Shown here in pieces: positions 7,578-16,231 of a DNA stretch of 57,142 nucleotides (position 1 is its first letter; every line of letters starts with the position of its first letter). The position numbers were made by a program, and so were the translations under genes. A model generated the notes under the pieces. It was not told the DNA's origin, ran no database searches, and saw only the letters and a list, made by a program, of their open reading frames with translations. This DNA comes from Syntrophaceae bacterium UBA2280. Its GTDB lineage: Bacteria; Desulfobacterota; Syntrophia; Syntrophales; Smithellaceae. The stretch lies in NCBI GenBank assembly GCA_002347685.1, contig DDWS01000035.1, positions 1 to 57,142 of the forward strand, given 5' to 3'.

Positions 7578-8432
7578 TTAAGCGGTGGTCTTGTTAGTGT
7601 TCAGTGCAAGTTCAAACTCGTTCAGGAGGTGTTGCAGATGGCTTAATACCTCCTCAGCCTTTGAACGTGTTGCGAATGCGAACTCGTAATCGTCAATGTA
7701 TCTTATACCTTCAAGCATAGGAAATTTTTCGGCCAGTTCAAGATCGATACGGGACAGGATAAGTTCCGCTATCAGTCGTGACGTGTCCGGCCCAATGGGA
7801 ATCCCTATTGTCTGATTATTGAATATCGACCTGGAGAAACGGTCAGTTTTGTCAGACCAAGAACCTTTTAGTGTGCCGGAAGTGTGTGCTGATTTAGCAC
7901 TAGATTTACCCATAACAGCCCAAGGGATAGAATGCGTATAAATAGATGGGAAGAACCTTGATATGTCTGCCTTCAACAGGAACCGATTAGTCGCGCGAAG
8001 ATTGGCCCTGTAGCCTACACGCGAAGAAAGATCATGTTCCGGTGATATCGCGCGTTCCGCACCCGCGTCAACAGGTTTAGTTAAAGAAAAGCGTGATAAA
8101 GATGTGTGCGAAGTAAAATCAGCCCAGTGCGCGACAATATGTTCTGCAAGACGAAAGAAATGCTTTGGATTAGGAATTGCTAGGTTTCGACGAAGGCCAC
8201 CTGTCCTGACAAGGTTATGAATACTTGGTGCGGAATGACAAGGGCTGCTAGAAAAAGCATCCATCGGTGGCGCAACTTGGGGCTGCGTCCCACATAGTGC
8301 CTGTGCATAGCTAGCAGTCACAAAAGGAGGTGGTAACTCTTTCGGAAAGTAGCCTTTAAGTAGTAAGTCATGAAGCTGAAGTGACATTGGTCCCCATGTT
8401 GGTTTTTTATTATTTATTTCTACTTGTTGCAC
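7578..8432 (-). CDS. Reverse transcriptase, 3'-truncated (defence-type RT)
   Basis: An RNA-directed DNA polymerase. LLKADISRFFPSIYTHSIPW carries the first catalytic aspartate (motif A), IGIPIGPDTSRLIAELIL the primer/fingers motif, and IRYIDDYEFAF the YxDD active site. The protein stops after LNTNKTTA, a few residues into the motif that follows YxDD, so the thumb and any C-terminal domain are missing; family members are usually far longer. The stop is four bases from a RAYT-associated repeat. The RT lacks maturase or group II intron features and no msr/msd RNA is evident, so it fits the unknown-group or Abi/DRT-like defence RTs rather than introns or retrons. It overlaps the upstream gene by 23 bases. 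Probably inactive. Confidence 0.82.
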   Translation of the reverse strand: MQQVEINNKKPTWGPMSLQLHDLLLKGYFPKELPPPFVTASYAQALCGTQPQVAPPMDAFSSSPCHSAPSIHNLVRTGGLRRNLAIPNPKHFFRLAEHIVAHWADFTSHTSLSRFSLTKPVDAGAERAISPEHDLSSRVGYRANLRATNRFLLKADISRFFPSIYTHSIPWAVMGKSSAKSAHTSGTLKGSWSDKTDRFSRSIFNNQTIGIPIGPDTSRLIAELILSRIDLELAEKFPMLEGIRYIDDYEFAFATRSKAEEVLSHLQHLLNEFELALNTNKTTA

Positions 8433-9357
8433 TAAAAAATTCAGTTAAACGATAGACTTCTCTTGGTGGCCTATTTAGCGGATGTACAGTTCTTATAACA
8501 AACTTTACTGTCCAATGTTGATGAACTATGTCAATGCCATTAGAGAGAAGGGCGTTGTACTGTTCTATTGCTTCTTTAGCAACGGAACCATAAATGACAT
8601 CTCCTTCTGAAGTTTTTAGTTCAAATTTCTTATGCTCTGGAAGGAGTCCGATGATTTCACCAGCCCTGACATCTTCTTTCTCTTCAATGGAAGTTGTTTC
8701 AGTCCTCAAATGTCCGCGATGAACAGCAGCTCGATCTAGGGTAAAATCGTGTTCATCATCAACGATACGAATAGTTGCTTTATTTTTATCTAAGACTGCA
8801 AAAAAATCTTTCAATCCTAAAAAGGTTCGTGGATCTAAAGAATCAAGAATTCCTTCAAAATCAAGTTCATTAGCAGATCCCGTCTTTTGAACAACATTAG
8901 ATACTTCATCTACCATTAATTTCAAAACGGTCTCCTGATGTGATATTTGATTCGTCATCTCATCAAGAACAAAACCAAAAGAACCTCGTGCAAGTTCTGT
9001 TAGCATTAGTTGGGTGTTGCTTTTTTGCGGGATAGGACCTCTTTCTCCCAATTGTCCTAGTTCTGTTTTTGCAAAAGTTCTTGTTATCAAGTCTTGAAAT
9101 TTTTCTAAAGCACTTCCTGCGAAATCGGCAGCAATTCCTTTTGACCCCAACACGGGCTCGCCACCGAAAAAAAGAGCAACACTTGCGTTTGTTGTTATGT
9201 TCTTCTCAAGCTCTTGAATTTCTTTTTCAAGGATTATTTTTCTATACTCATATTGAATCTCGCCCACAGGATCTTTGGCATCCTGTGCTTGATGCAGGAG
9301 TTCCAACACAGAACCGTAATCAGCCATAAGAGCATCTAGGCGTAATTTACGATGCAT
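8410..9357 (-). CDS. Unknown protein of RT-linked module
   Basis: I do not recognise this 315-residue protein. Residues about 20-55 are charged and helical (EYRKIILEKEIQELEKNI), likely a coiled coil. The middle is helical, with DEMTNQISHQETVLKLMVDE. The C-terminal third is strand-rich, and TSEGDVIYGSVAKEAIEQY looks like a small ligand- or nucleic-acid-binding fold. There is no signal peptide or membrane segment. It overlaps the RT gene by 23 bases and the upstream nucleotidyltransferase-like gene by 11, so the three are translationally coupled and probably work together. AT-rich like its partners. A structural or sensor subunit of a defence module is an inference from context only. Confidence 0.7.
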   Translation of the reverse strand: MHRKLRLDALMADYGSVLELLHQAQDAKDPVGEIQYEYRKIILEKEIQELEKNITTNASVALFFGGEPVLGSKGIAADFAGSALEKFQDLITRTFAKTELGQLGERGPIPQKSNTQLMLTELARGSFGFVLDEMTNQISHQETVLKLMVDEVSNVVQKTGSANELDFEGILDSLDPRTFLGLKDFFAVLDKNKATIRIVDDEHDFTLDRAAVHRGHLRTETTSIEEKEDVRAGEIIGLLPEHKKFELKTSEGDVIYGSVAKEAIEQYNALLSNGIDIVHQHWTVKFVIRTVHPLNRPPREVYRLTEFFSATSRNK

Positions 9358-9919
9358 TTTTACCCCCAGTACTTAAAAAAGATATTACGTCTTGGTCTTG
9401 GGATAAAGGGACTTCAAGCATCCCCTTCCATAAAAATGTATCTCTTTGATGAGAGAAAACTCCAAACCAATATTGGGTCCTGCTAATAATCGTTTCAGGT
9501 GGTAAACTCATGTCAACATAGTATGCATCGCATCTATAACGCTTTTTGCTTTCTTCTGGATAAAAAATATCTGGGCGACTCTTAACAAAATCGCTCCACT
9601 TTTGTTGTTCTTTGTAAATTGCTGGCCTATGCGCGAAAGTTATTATATCGACATCGCTTGGCGGTCGGCCTTTATTCTTTTCAATATTTTCCACAAAACT
9701 ACCATTGAGCCACTGAAACCCTGAAGTGATTCCAGCGTTAATCAGTTCAGAACGATATGAAACCAAACCTGCTATGATTGCACATCTGATGGAGCTTGTC
9801 GAAAAATGTTGAGCAACCTCCAATAGGGTTACTTTGTAAGGCGCCATCAGATTTCTTTTTGTTGGTGATGACCCCAAGTAGGGTGGAAGTACACCGGATT
9901 GGTTATGCGCAGGAATCAC
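9347..9919 (-). CDS. Nucleotidyltransferase-fold protein (DUF6932-like)
   Basis: The stretch LNGSFVEN followed by RPPSDVDIITF is the GS...DxD pattern of the polymerase-beta-like nucleotidyltransferase fold: a glycine-serine turn and two metal-binding acids. The 190-residue size and N-terminal LPPYLGSSPT segment fit small stand-alone proteins of the DUF6932 kind. Translation probably starts at GTG (9917-9919), with AAGGAG about 10 bases upstream; an in-frame ATG at 9847 is an alternative. First gene of the three-gene AT-rich module; a nucleotidyltransferase beside an RT recalls phage-defence operons. What it modifies is unknown. Confidence 0.68.
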   Translation of the reverse strand: MIPAHNQSGVLPPYLGSSPTKRNLMAPYKVTLLEVAQHFSTSSIRCAIIAGLVSYRSELINAGITSGFQWLNGSFVENIEKNKGRPPSDVDIITFAHRPAIYKEQQKWSDFVKSRPDIFYPEESKKRYRCDAYYVDMSLPPETIISRTQYWFGVFSHQRDTFLWKGMLEVPLSQDQDVISFLSTGGKNAS

Positions 9920-10023
9920 TTAATTTAGACTCCTTTGAAAGATTTAGTTATGAAATTTATATTTTTAAACTAAACATACTAAATTCATAATTGTTTATTG
10001 TAAATAATGCATATTACAACGTC

Positions 10024-10190
10024 TTAAAAATAATGCAAGAATAAAAGTAATTTAGTAGACGTGATGGAGTAACCTTTCGTCTTTCTGGTCGGCGTAACAT
10101 TCCAGGTGTCGTCCGGCCAGGGATGCTTCGGGTAGCGGCCTTTGAGTTTTTTCCCTGCGGGTAACCGGATTGAGGGTTGCTAAAACTAAA
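10024..10190 (-). pseudogene. hrpB: ATP-dependent helicase HrpB, C-terminal remnant
   Basis: Read on the minus strand, LKGRYPKHPWPDDTWNVTPT then RKTKGYS matches the conserved extreme C terminus of HrpB (GRYPKHxWPDDP...PTRRTKKYS). A frameshift near 10150 is required to continue upstream as SGYPQGK. Nothing of the helicase core is present nearby, so this is the decayed tail of a gene broken when the adjoining module or mobile DNA arrived. The original stop is lost, and the frame runs on to 10024. The rest of 9920-10368 shows no gene. Confidence 0.55.
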
Positions 10191-10368
10191 AGTGCGAAAA
10201 ATTGTTGACACTTCCCATATATGAACCTTTGTTCAGAGATCAAAACGATAAGCGATCAGAGGAACCCTTGATTCCTTTTTGATGGCTTGCAAAAAGTTCA
10301 CCACCCGCTACAATTGCGGCCGTCACGGATCCATACCCGCTCGCCTGTATTCATTGGCACGGGCAAGT

Positions 10369-10743
10369 TCACTTCACGTACTGGATCACCTGGATCAGCA
10401 CACCGTCCGGGTCCGAGATGAAGGTTGTAAGCCGGTCTGGCCGGGGATGAAACGGATCCATCAGCACATCGGCGCCTTTCGCGCGCGCTTCTTGCACGAA
10501 CCCGTGAATATCATCCACCACCACACTCATATGGTTTAGCCCTGTCATGGTGGATGGATCTGCCTGCGTGTCGCCGGGATTGCCCTGCTCAATCTCAATC
10601 TGAACAGTGTCGTTGCCCACGAAGGTGAACTTCTTTCCCCAAACCTCTACCGTATCAACGATATCAAGCCCCAGGATGTCCCGATAAAACCGGATGGACG
10701 CTTCACTGTCTTTTGCCTTGATGCCCAGATGGTACCATTTCAT
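10369..10743 (-). CDS. VOC-family (glyoxalase-like) protein
   Basis: A single-domain vicinal-oxygen-chelate protein of 124 residues, the family of glyoxalase I, dioxygenases and epimerases. MKWYHLGIKAKDSEASIRFY is the first beta-alpha-beta unit with its metal-binding histidine, and GLNHMSVVVDDIHGFV begins the second; VLIQVIQYVK closes it with the usual acidic position replaced. The start is set at 10743 because GGAGG lies 5 bases upstream, inside the end of the aminotransferase gene, whose stop (10745) almost touches it. Co-transcribed with the aminotransferase and TetR gene. Substrate unknown. Confidence 0.82.
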   Translation of the reverse strand: MKWYHLGIKAKDSEASIRFYRDILGLDIVDTVEVWGKKFTFVGNDTVQIEIEQGNPGDTQADPSTMTGLNHMSVVVDDIHGFVQEARAKGADVLMDPFHPRPDRLTTFISDPDGVLIQVIQYVK

Positions 10744-10744
10744 G

Positions 10745-11983
10745 TCAGCCTCCGATTTTTTCTTTCGTGAGTTTGAAACAAGCAGAAGCCACATCGATGG
10801 TCTGACGGATATCGGACTCCTGCATGGCCGCGCACACAAACCAGTTGTGGTGGGGGTGGAAAAAGATGCCCCGCCTTGCTGCCTGACCGCAGAAAAAGCG
10901 GTTTGTTTCAAAAAGCGGATCGTTGGCGAAAGTCATGTAGGGCATCGCCGGCGGGCCGGTGAGGTTAACCTGCACGCCCTCGGCGTTTGCGGCATCCTTA
11001 AGGCCGTCCATCAGCAGGGTTCCCATCTTTTGGATATGCTCGATTGCGCCGCTGGCTTTGATTTCATCGATACAAGCCAGGGCGGCGGCAAAAGGCACAC
11101 CCGAAAAGTAATGGGTGCCGGTAAAGAATATTTGCTTCGCCGCGTCCATCAGCGCCTCCCGCGCGGCGGCGACAGAGATGGCATAGCCGTTGGCCATGGC
11201 CTTGCCGAAGCACTGAATATCGGCGTTGAAACCGTAATGCTTCGAACTCCCCGCAAGATCCAGCCGAAACCCGCAGCGGACATCATCCACAATAATCATG
11301 AAACCGTCTTTTTGAGCAAGCTGGTTGACCGCGTCCACGAATTCCTTTGTCGGAAGCTCCTGGTCTCTCATGGCGTCATGCCGCTGCGGAGTGAGCATGA
11401 TGCCCGCGACGGTGCCGCTGCGCTCCGACAAAACCCGTTTGAGGTCGGCCACATCATTGTATTCGAAATAATGCACATGGGTTTTCCATTCCTCAGGCAC
11501 GCCCTGCCCGTGGGGCTGGCACCAGAAATGGGAGCCGTGATAAGACCCTTTCGCCAGCAGGATATCCATTTTCCCGGTGAATATCCGGGCCAGCGTGATC
11601 GCGTAGGAGGTTACGTCGGAGCCGTTTTTCCCGAAGACGCACCAATCGATCCCATTGATGGTTCCCACAATTTTTTTAGCCAGCGGCAGCCACTGGTCGG
11701 AAGGCAGGGTAAAACAGTCCGCGTTCTCCCACTGTTTTTTCGCTGCCGCGTCCACCTTCGGGTGTTTGAGCCCCAGCAGATTGGTGCCGAAAGAGCACAT
11801 GTAATCAATATATTCGTTCCCGTCCACATCCCAGATCCGGCATCCCTCGCCGCGATGAATAAAAGCGGGATAGGATCCGAAAGTAAGGAAAGCAGGGGTG
11901 CGCGGGCCATAGATGCCATTGGGAACATATTTCTGCGCTTCCTCAAACAGCTGGTATGATTTTGTCAATTCATAGAGTTTCAT
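10745..11983 (-). CDS. Class III PLP aminotransferase (glutamate-1-semialdehyde aminomutase-like)
   Basis: A 412-residue PLP enzyme of fold type I. VDDVRCGFR (residues 232-240) binds the cofactor ring nitrogen, and FGKAMANGYAISV carries the Schiff-base lysine K261. The N-terminal DVDGNEYIDYMCSFGTNLLG is typical of class III enzymes. It resembles glutamate-1-semialdehyde 2,1-aminomutases, but the setting (TetR regulator upstream, VOC protein downstream, no haem genes) argues for a specialised transaminase or aminomutase rather than haem synthesis. Spacing to the TetR gene is 30 bases, so it is likely under that repressor. A large plus-strand open frame covering it is a shadow. Confidence 0.85.
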   Translation of the reverse strand: MKLYELTKSYQLFEEAQKYVPNGIYGPRTPAFLTFGSYPAFIHRGEGCRIWDVDGNEYIDYMCSFGTNLLGLKHPKVDAAAKKQWENADCFTLPSDQWLPLAKKIVGTINGIDWCVFGKNGSDVTSYAITLARIFTGKMDILLAKGSYHGSHFWCQPHGQGVPEEWKTHVHYFEYNDVADLKRVLSERSGTVAGIMLTPQRHDAMRDQELPTKEFVDAVNQLAQKDGFMIIVDDVRCGFRLDLAGSSKHYGFNADIQCFGKAMANGYAISVAAAREALMDAAKQIFFTGTHYFSGVPFAAALACIDEIKASGAIEHIQKMGTLLMDGLKDAANAEGVQVNLTGPPAMPYMTFANDPLFETNRFFCGQAARRGIFFHPHHNWFVCAAMQESDIRQTIDVASACFKLTKEKIGG

Positions 11984-12013
11984 TTTCTACCCTCCCGAAA
12001 AATGATTAATAGA

Positions 12014-12643
12014 CTATGGTTTATGAGGCTTCGGGCCGTCGTGTCCGGCCTCTTCTCCGCCGGCGGATATCATGGAGACCATCTGTTGTGAAATCTCCTG
12101 AAAATTGACACTTTGAGGCGCAAGCAGAAACTGAATGGTCAGGCCGTCGATCATGGCAAGCAGGAGTGTGCCCAACGCCTGCAACCGGCGTGAATCGGAA
12201 ATGCCGAAGGCACGGGCGATCTGGCCTGCTATCAATTCACGCCAGGTTTGGTACTTTACCGCAAATCTGTCCTTCAGATCGCTGTTGTCGATGATCGCCT
12301 CCTGCAATAAATACAGATTGATCCGGCCGCTGTTTTCGTCCTGAATGAGCCCGGTCAAGGCACTTTGCAGGACGGAGGCGAGATCGGCGGTACTGCTTCG
12401 GCGGCGGGGCAGGCTGGCAAAGATCGCATCCGTCAGATCGGAGAGGTGTTTTTCCAGAATATCGTAAATCAGATCATTCTTGCTGGCATAGTAATAAAAA
12501 AGGGTGCCGCGGCTGATCCCGGCTTCCCGGGCGATATCGGCCAGCGTCGTCAGCTTGACTCCCTTGTCCGCCATCAGTTTACCGGCTGCATCGATGATCC
12601 GTGTACGGTTGGATGTCTTATCTGCGGGCATGCTGGTGTTCAA
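12014..12643 (-). CDS. TetR/AcrR-family transcriptional regulator
   Basis: A one-component repressor. The helix-turn-helix is in residues 12-58: IIDAAGKLMADKGVKLTTLA, then REAGISRGTLFYYYASKNDL. The rest is the helical ligand-binding and dimer domain, including a region resembling TetR_C with VKYQTWRELIAGQIARAFG. The chosen TTG start has AGGGGG about 6 bases upstream; an ATG four codons later is an alternative. Two sites with the core TCGGT-N6-ACCGA lie 50-190 bases upstream (12694-12719 and 12804-12829), so autoregulation and control of the aminotransferase/VOC genes is likely. Effector unknown. Confidence 0.88.
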   Translation of the reverse strand: MNTSMPADKTSNRTRIIDAAGKLMADKGVKLTTLADIAREAGISRGTLFYYYASKNDLIYDILEKHLSDLTDAIFASLPRRRSSTADLASVLQSALTGLIQDENSGRINLYLLQEAIIDNSDLKDRFAVKYQTWRELIAGQIARAFGISDSRRLQALGTLLLAMIDGLTIQFLLAPQSVNFQEISQQMVSMISAGGEEAGHDGPKPHKP

Positions 12644-12693
12644 GTTGGCCCCCTTGTATGGATATTGAAACGAACCCTGCCCGCCGAATGGAC

Positions 12694-12719
12694 GTGACTC
12701 GGTTGCTCGACCGACATAT
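12694..12719. promoter_or_regulatory. Secondary TetR-type operator (imperfect)
   Basis: TCGGT at 12699-12703 and ACCGA at 12710-12714 are spaced exactly as in the palindrome at 12804-12829, and the right half CGACCGACATAT differs from that site by one base. It lies 50-75 bases upstream of the TetR gene start. Confidence 0.5.
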
Positions 12720-12803
12720 TTAGAACGTAATGTAAACGAATTTCACAGTATAATCAAGATGAATATTGCGTAGACGGGCTTTTTTAAGATGGTCGCATAC
12801 GGA

Positions 12804-12829
12804 ATATGTCGGTCAGTTGACCGACATAT
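12804..12829. promoter_or_regulatory. Primary TetR operator: perfect 12-2-12 palindrome
   Basis: Arms ATATGTCGGTCA (12804-12815) and TGACCGACATAT (12818-12829) are exact reverse complements separated by two bases. It lies between the end of the DUF819 permease gene and the TetR gene, where the promoter of the TetR-aminotransferase-VOC genes should be. The binding protein is inferred from position. Confidence 0.7.
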
Positions 12830-12899
12830 AAGATTTTTCTAAAGTTTTTCTGACAGACAGGATGGTTGATAACGAAAATTTTCGGTCGATCGTCTGCCT

Positions 12900-14048
12900 T
12901 TAAGTACCCAATCCGCGCAGGATATAAGCCAGGGTTATACCCAGGTAGGTTCCCACCACCCAGCCGATGATGCCGGTGATGACCCCGGAAAGCACAATTT
13001 CCTTGTTCTTCAGCGCGGAAGCGATCATGGGAACAAGAGGAGGCGAGCACATTCCCGCCACGGATGTAATGATGACCGTATCGGCATCAATCTTGAATAT
13101 TCTGGACAGTATAACATGCAGCAGAAAGCAGACAAGCAGTGTCGCCGTCACGTAGACAAATATGATCGGGGCAGTGGACACCAGCCGGTTAAAGTCCGCC
13201 ATGGAACTCACCACGAGACAGAATATCAAAATGAAGTAATTGCCCAGCTGGTAGGTCATCTTGATATTTCTGATCTTCGGGACGAAAGAACAAAGGATGC
13301 CCAGCGTGGAAATGGCGAGGATCGCCACCACAAAGGCCGTGTCCTCATTGAAGACGAGAAAGGACAGGGCACCGGTGATAAAGATCAGTACCGAGAGCCC
13401 CAGAGCGCCCATCAGCGGAACAAAGGTTTTCCTTTCAAATATACCGGCATACGAATCGAAATCCGGGTCTTTTACCGCCTGTGCGGTTTCGGCCGGTTGA
13501 AAGGCAGGTAAAAATTTTAACAGCACTCGCTGCCCGATCGTCATCAGAAAGAGCAGATAGATCGAGGATACGAGAACGTCTGATGTGTGCGCGGCGATAT
13601 ACAGAGTCTGATCGGTCCTGAGCGCTGTGGCGATCGCACCCAGGTTCACCGTTCCACCGGTGTACAGGCCCACGAACATACCGGATAACTTCCAGGTTTC
13701 CTCTCCCACCCATCCGCGGAAGATAAAAAAACCCAGGGTCGCGACAATCAGTATCGCCGAGACCTGCAGCCCGAAGGAAAGGAGCGATTTTCCCGCGAGC
13801 CTGCTCCAGCGGCGTACATCAATGGAAAAAAACATCAGAGGCAGGGCCAGGCTGATGGCAACCAGCATCAGGGGATTCTGCATGGGAGCCAGATTCGCGG
13901 GAAGCACATTGATGTTGCCGATAATGATTCCGGCGATGTAACAGATAACAACCGCGCCGAGTTTTTTACAGAGGGAATTTTTACGGGCCAGGTAAACAGC
14001 GACAACAGGGAATAAAAGATAAAAAAGGATCAGTACAATGGTTGCCAT
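12900..14048 (-). CDS. DUF819-family membrane protein
   Basis: A 382-residue integral membrane protein with about ten hydrophobic segments, beginning MATIVLILFYLLFPVVAVYL. The family (DUF819, YjcL-like) resembles bile-acid/sodium symporter-type folds, but no substrate is established. The family pattern is visible in NPLMLVAISLALPLMFFSID and LYTGGTVNLGAIATAL. It lies upstream of the TetR gene on the same strand with a palindromic operator between them, so it may be the transporter serving the aminotransferase pathway, but it need not share its promoter. Confidence 0.8.
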   Translation of the reverse strand: MATIVLILFYLLFPVVAVYLARKNSLCKKLGAVVICYIAGIIIGNINVLPANLAPMQNPLMLVAISLALPLMFFSIDVRRWSRLAGKSLLSFGLQVSAILIVATLGFFIFRGWVGEETWKLSGMFVGLYTGGTVNLGAIATALRTDQTLYIAAHTSDVLVSSIYLLFLMTIGQRVLLKFLPAFQPAETAQAVKDPDFDSYAGIFERKTFVPLMGALGLSVLIFITGALSFLVFNEDTAFVVAILAISTLGILCSFVPKIRNIKMTYQLGNYFILIFCLVVSSMADFNRLVSTAPIIFVYVTATLLVCFLLHVILSRIFKIDADTVIITSVAGMCSPPLVPMIASALKNKEIVLSGVITGIIGWVVGTYLGITLAYILRGLGT

Positions 14049-14359
14049 AACACCTCACTTAGGAATGAACGTTAATCAGTCACGAAACGGTTTTCAGCAA
14101 AGCTGCCATTCATTTTCCAATAAAACATACTCTCCGTTTATGCGGGAACATAAACCTTGCAACCTGTTCCTTTCATCTTTCACAGATAAACCCATGGGGC
14201 ACTATCCGGAAATATCATTCAAAAATCAAGAAATAAAAAAATTGGATAATCATAGAAAGCAGACGGACGTGGTCACCTTATTGCCTGGTGATGCGTGGTA
14301 AAATAATTGGCTTGCCCGCATCACAAAGCCTTGTATGTCTGGTTTTTTTTCGTTTCGAC
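14049..14359. other. Intergenic stretch, no gene seen
   Basis: 311 bases between two minus-strand genes. No convincing coding frame or RNA on either strand. It should contain the promoter of the DUF819 gene (near 14060-14200) and the end of the kinase transcript. Confidence 0.5.
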
Positions 14360-16159
14360 TCAATGCACGACTTCGGTTAAGTCGTTGGCTAAAGCCCGGT
14401 AGCTCTGGTATCGCTCCTGGGGTTTCTTGGCCATCATTTTGCCGATAATGTCTGACAGATCGCCCGACACCATAGGACTTCTTTTTTTCAGGGGAACGAG
14501 CTGTTCGTTCAGGTGTTTCGCGGTGATGATTTCGTCGGAGTCGCCTTCAAAGGGCGGCACACCCGCAAAGACGTGATAAAAGGTCGCCCCCAGAGAGTAG
14601 ATGTCACTGCACAGATCCAACGGCCTCCCCATAATGCATTCCGGCGAGGCATAAAGCGGCGATCCGAATCCATCGGGTTTTCTTTCTTCGCCGGTTCCAT
14701 CGTCTTTGACAGCGATGCCGAAATCGACGATCTTTAATACGCCCCGGTCATCGATCATGATGTTCGCGGGTTTGATGTCCCTGTGCACGATGTTCTGTTT
14801 GCTGACGAAATCGAGGGTTCGGCAGGTGGTGATAAAGTATTCCAGGCATTTGGCCAGGCTGAGCTTGTTTCGGTCTTTCAGGATATCCGCAAGGGTGCCG
14901 CCGTTGATAAGCTCCATGATGAAGTACATGACATCGTCCATCTGATCGATATGGTACAGCTGTGCAATATTGGGATGGGTCAGGCGGGAAACCAGCCTTG
15001 CTTCCCGGATGAACATCTCCCGAAAGGACGGAATGGCCGAAAGCTTGTAGGAGATGACCTTCAGCGCCACATGTCTTTCTAGAAGCACATCCCACCCCTT
15101 GAAAACGCCCGCCATGCTGCCTGAGCCGATAAACGACACAGCCTTATAGTTGCCCAGTTGTTTGCCGATCAGACTGCGGTAGAACTTATTTTCCAGCACC
15201 TTTTGCGCGGAGCCGTCATGAACCGCATGCAAGACCGGATCGACATAAACGTATTGCTTTTTTCGCTCCTGTGGCCTATCCGCGATGCCGGAGGAGGCGT
15301 CTGTCGGCAAAGGCGCCTGAGCGTCAGCCGCGATTTGTTTTGTTTCAGCCGCTTTCACGATGCCCATCAGTTTGGCGATGTAGTTGTAGATTTCAATCCA
15401 CTCAATCGAGTCGTCCGCTTCCACACCGATCTCCGCGGAGGATGGATGCCTGATGATGGAGATATGGCGAATGTGACACTCTGCCCTGACATATCGCGCG
15501 CCGGGCAACGGCACCCGGATATAGACCTGCATGCCGAGCTTGCCCAAAAGCGAGGTTTCCATCTTTAAGCCCTGCTCGTTGATGTTTGTGATCTGACCGG
15601 GGATCCACAACACGCCATCGCGGGATATTTCAACGCTCACGGCATGACTGGGAATAATTCGCTTGCTGTCGCGGCGCTCCGCCGGGCCGGGCATGCTCTC
15701 ATCCGATCGATCGGAAGGCGGCGTCAACAACCCTTTGCTTTCTTCCCGGAAATCGGCGGGTAGAATTTTGTTGATGCGTTTGATTAAAACCCGGGAGACG
15801 TCATCCTCCATGCTGTCGATAATGAAGTCGATAGCCCCCATATCGAAGGCTTTTAATATCTTGGAGACTTCCTCCTCCAGGCTGTCAACCACAAAACGGG
15901 TCGACACAAGAAACATAAACGGAATATTCCTGGATGCCGTATTATTTTTAAGATAAGCGAGGAAATCATATCCGTCGCAATCTGATAGCTCACTATCACA
16001 GATAACAAGCGCGATGGATGAACTGGAAAGCAGATCCAAAGCGGCGCTTTTCGAATCCGCGGCAAGGACCGGGTATCCGGCTTCAATGAGCGATTGAGAA
16101 ACGGTTTTGAGGAATCTCGCTTCGCGATTAACCAACAGTAGATGACTTTTAGCGTTCAT
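14360..16159 (-). CDS. Receiver-PilZ-Ser/Thr kinase fusion protein
   Basis: Three signalling domains in 599 residues. Residues 1-135 are a receiver with phospho-acceptor D55 (LVICDSELSD) but with the acidic pocket replaced (LLLVNREARF) and the conserved lysine missing, so it may be degenerate. Residues 160-265 are PilZ-like (ERRDSKRIIP, then TNINEQGLKM), with N in place of the usual D, so cyclic-di-GMP binding is uncertain. Residues 335-599 are a complete Hanks-type kinase: GSGSMAGVFKG glycine loop, VALK with K367, IVHRDIKPAN with catalytic D461, and DFG D479. It is the last gene of an operon with CheY- and CheX-like genes. Cytosolic; no transmembrane segment or PASTA repeats. Confidence 0.9.
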   Translation of the reverse strand: MNAKSHLLLVNREARFLKTVSQSLIEAGYPVLAADSKSAALDLLSSSSIALVICDSELSDCDGYDFLAYLKNNTASRNIPFMFLVSTRFVVDSLEEEVSKILKAFDMGAIDFIIDSMEDDVSRVLIKRINKILPADFREESKGLLTPPSDRSDESMPGPAERRDSKRIIPSHAVSVEISRDGVLWIPGQITNINEQGLKMETSLLGKLGMQVYIRVPLPGARYVRAECHIRHISIIRHPSSAEIGVEADDSIEWIEIYNYIAKLMGIVKAAETKQIAADAQAPLPTDASSGIADRPQERKKQYVYVDPVLHAVHDGSAQKVLENKFYRSLIGKQLGNYKAVSFIGSGSMAGVFKGWDVLLERHVALKVISYKLSAIPSFREMFIREARLVSRLTHPNIAQLYHIDQMDDVMYFIMELINGGTLADILKDRNKLSLAKCLEYFITTCRTLDFVSKQNIVHRDIKPANIMIDDRGVLKIVDFGIAVKDDGTGEERKPDGFGSPLYASPECIMGRPLDLCSDIYSLGATFYHVFAGVPPFEGDSDEIITAKHLNEQLVPLKKRSPMVSGDLSDIIGKMMAKKPQERYQSYRALANDLTEVVH

Positions 16160-16231
16160 AGGCCCCGGCTTGAATGATTCATCCTGTGTTTAAAATACAT
16201 GTCATCGACCTGCGCTCCTGAACAGGCGGCG

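Noticed and set aside
7578..8432. RT as part of a retron or group II intron
   Set aside because: No msr/msd-like inverted repeats beside it, no maturase or endonuclease domain, and close coupling to two protein genes instead.
10694..11959. Plus-strand open frame of 421 codons
   Set aside because: It lies opposite the class III aminotransferase gene, which has clear family motifs; the plus-strand product is rich in R, H and P with no family resemblance, typical of a shadow in GC-rich DNA.
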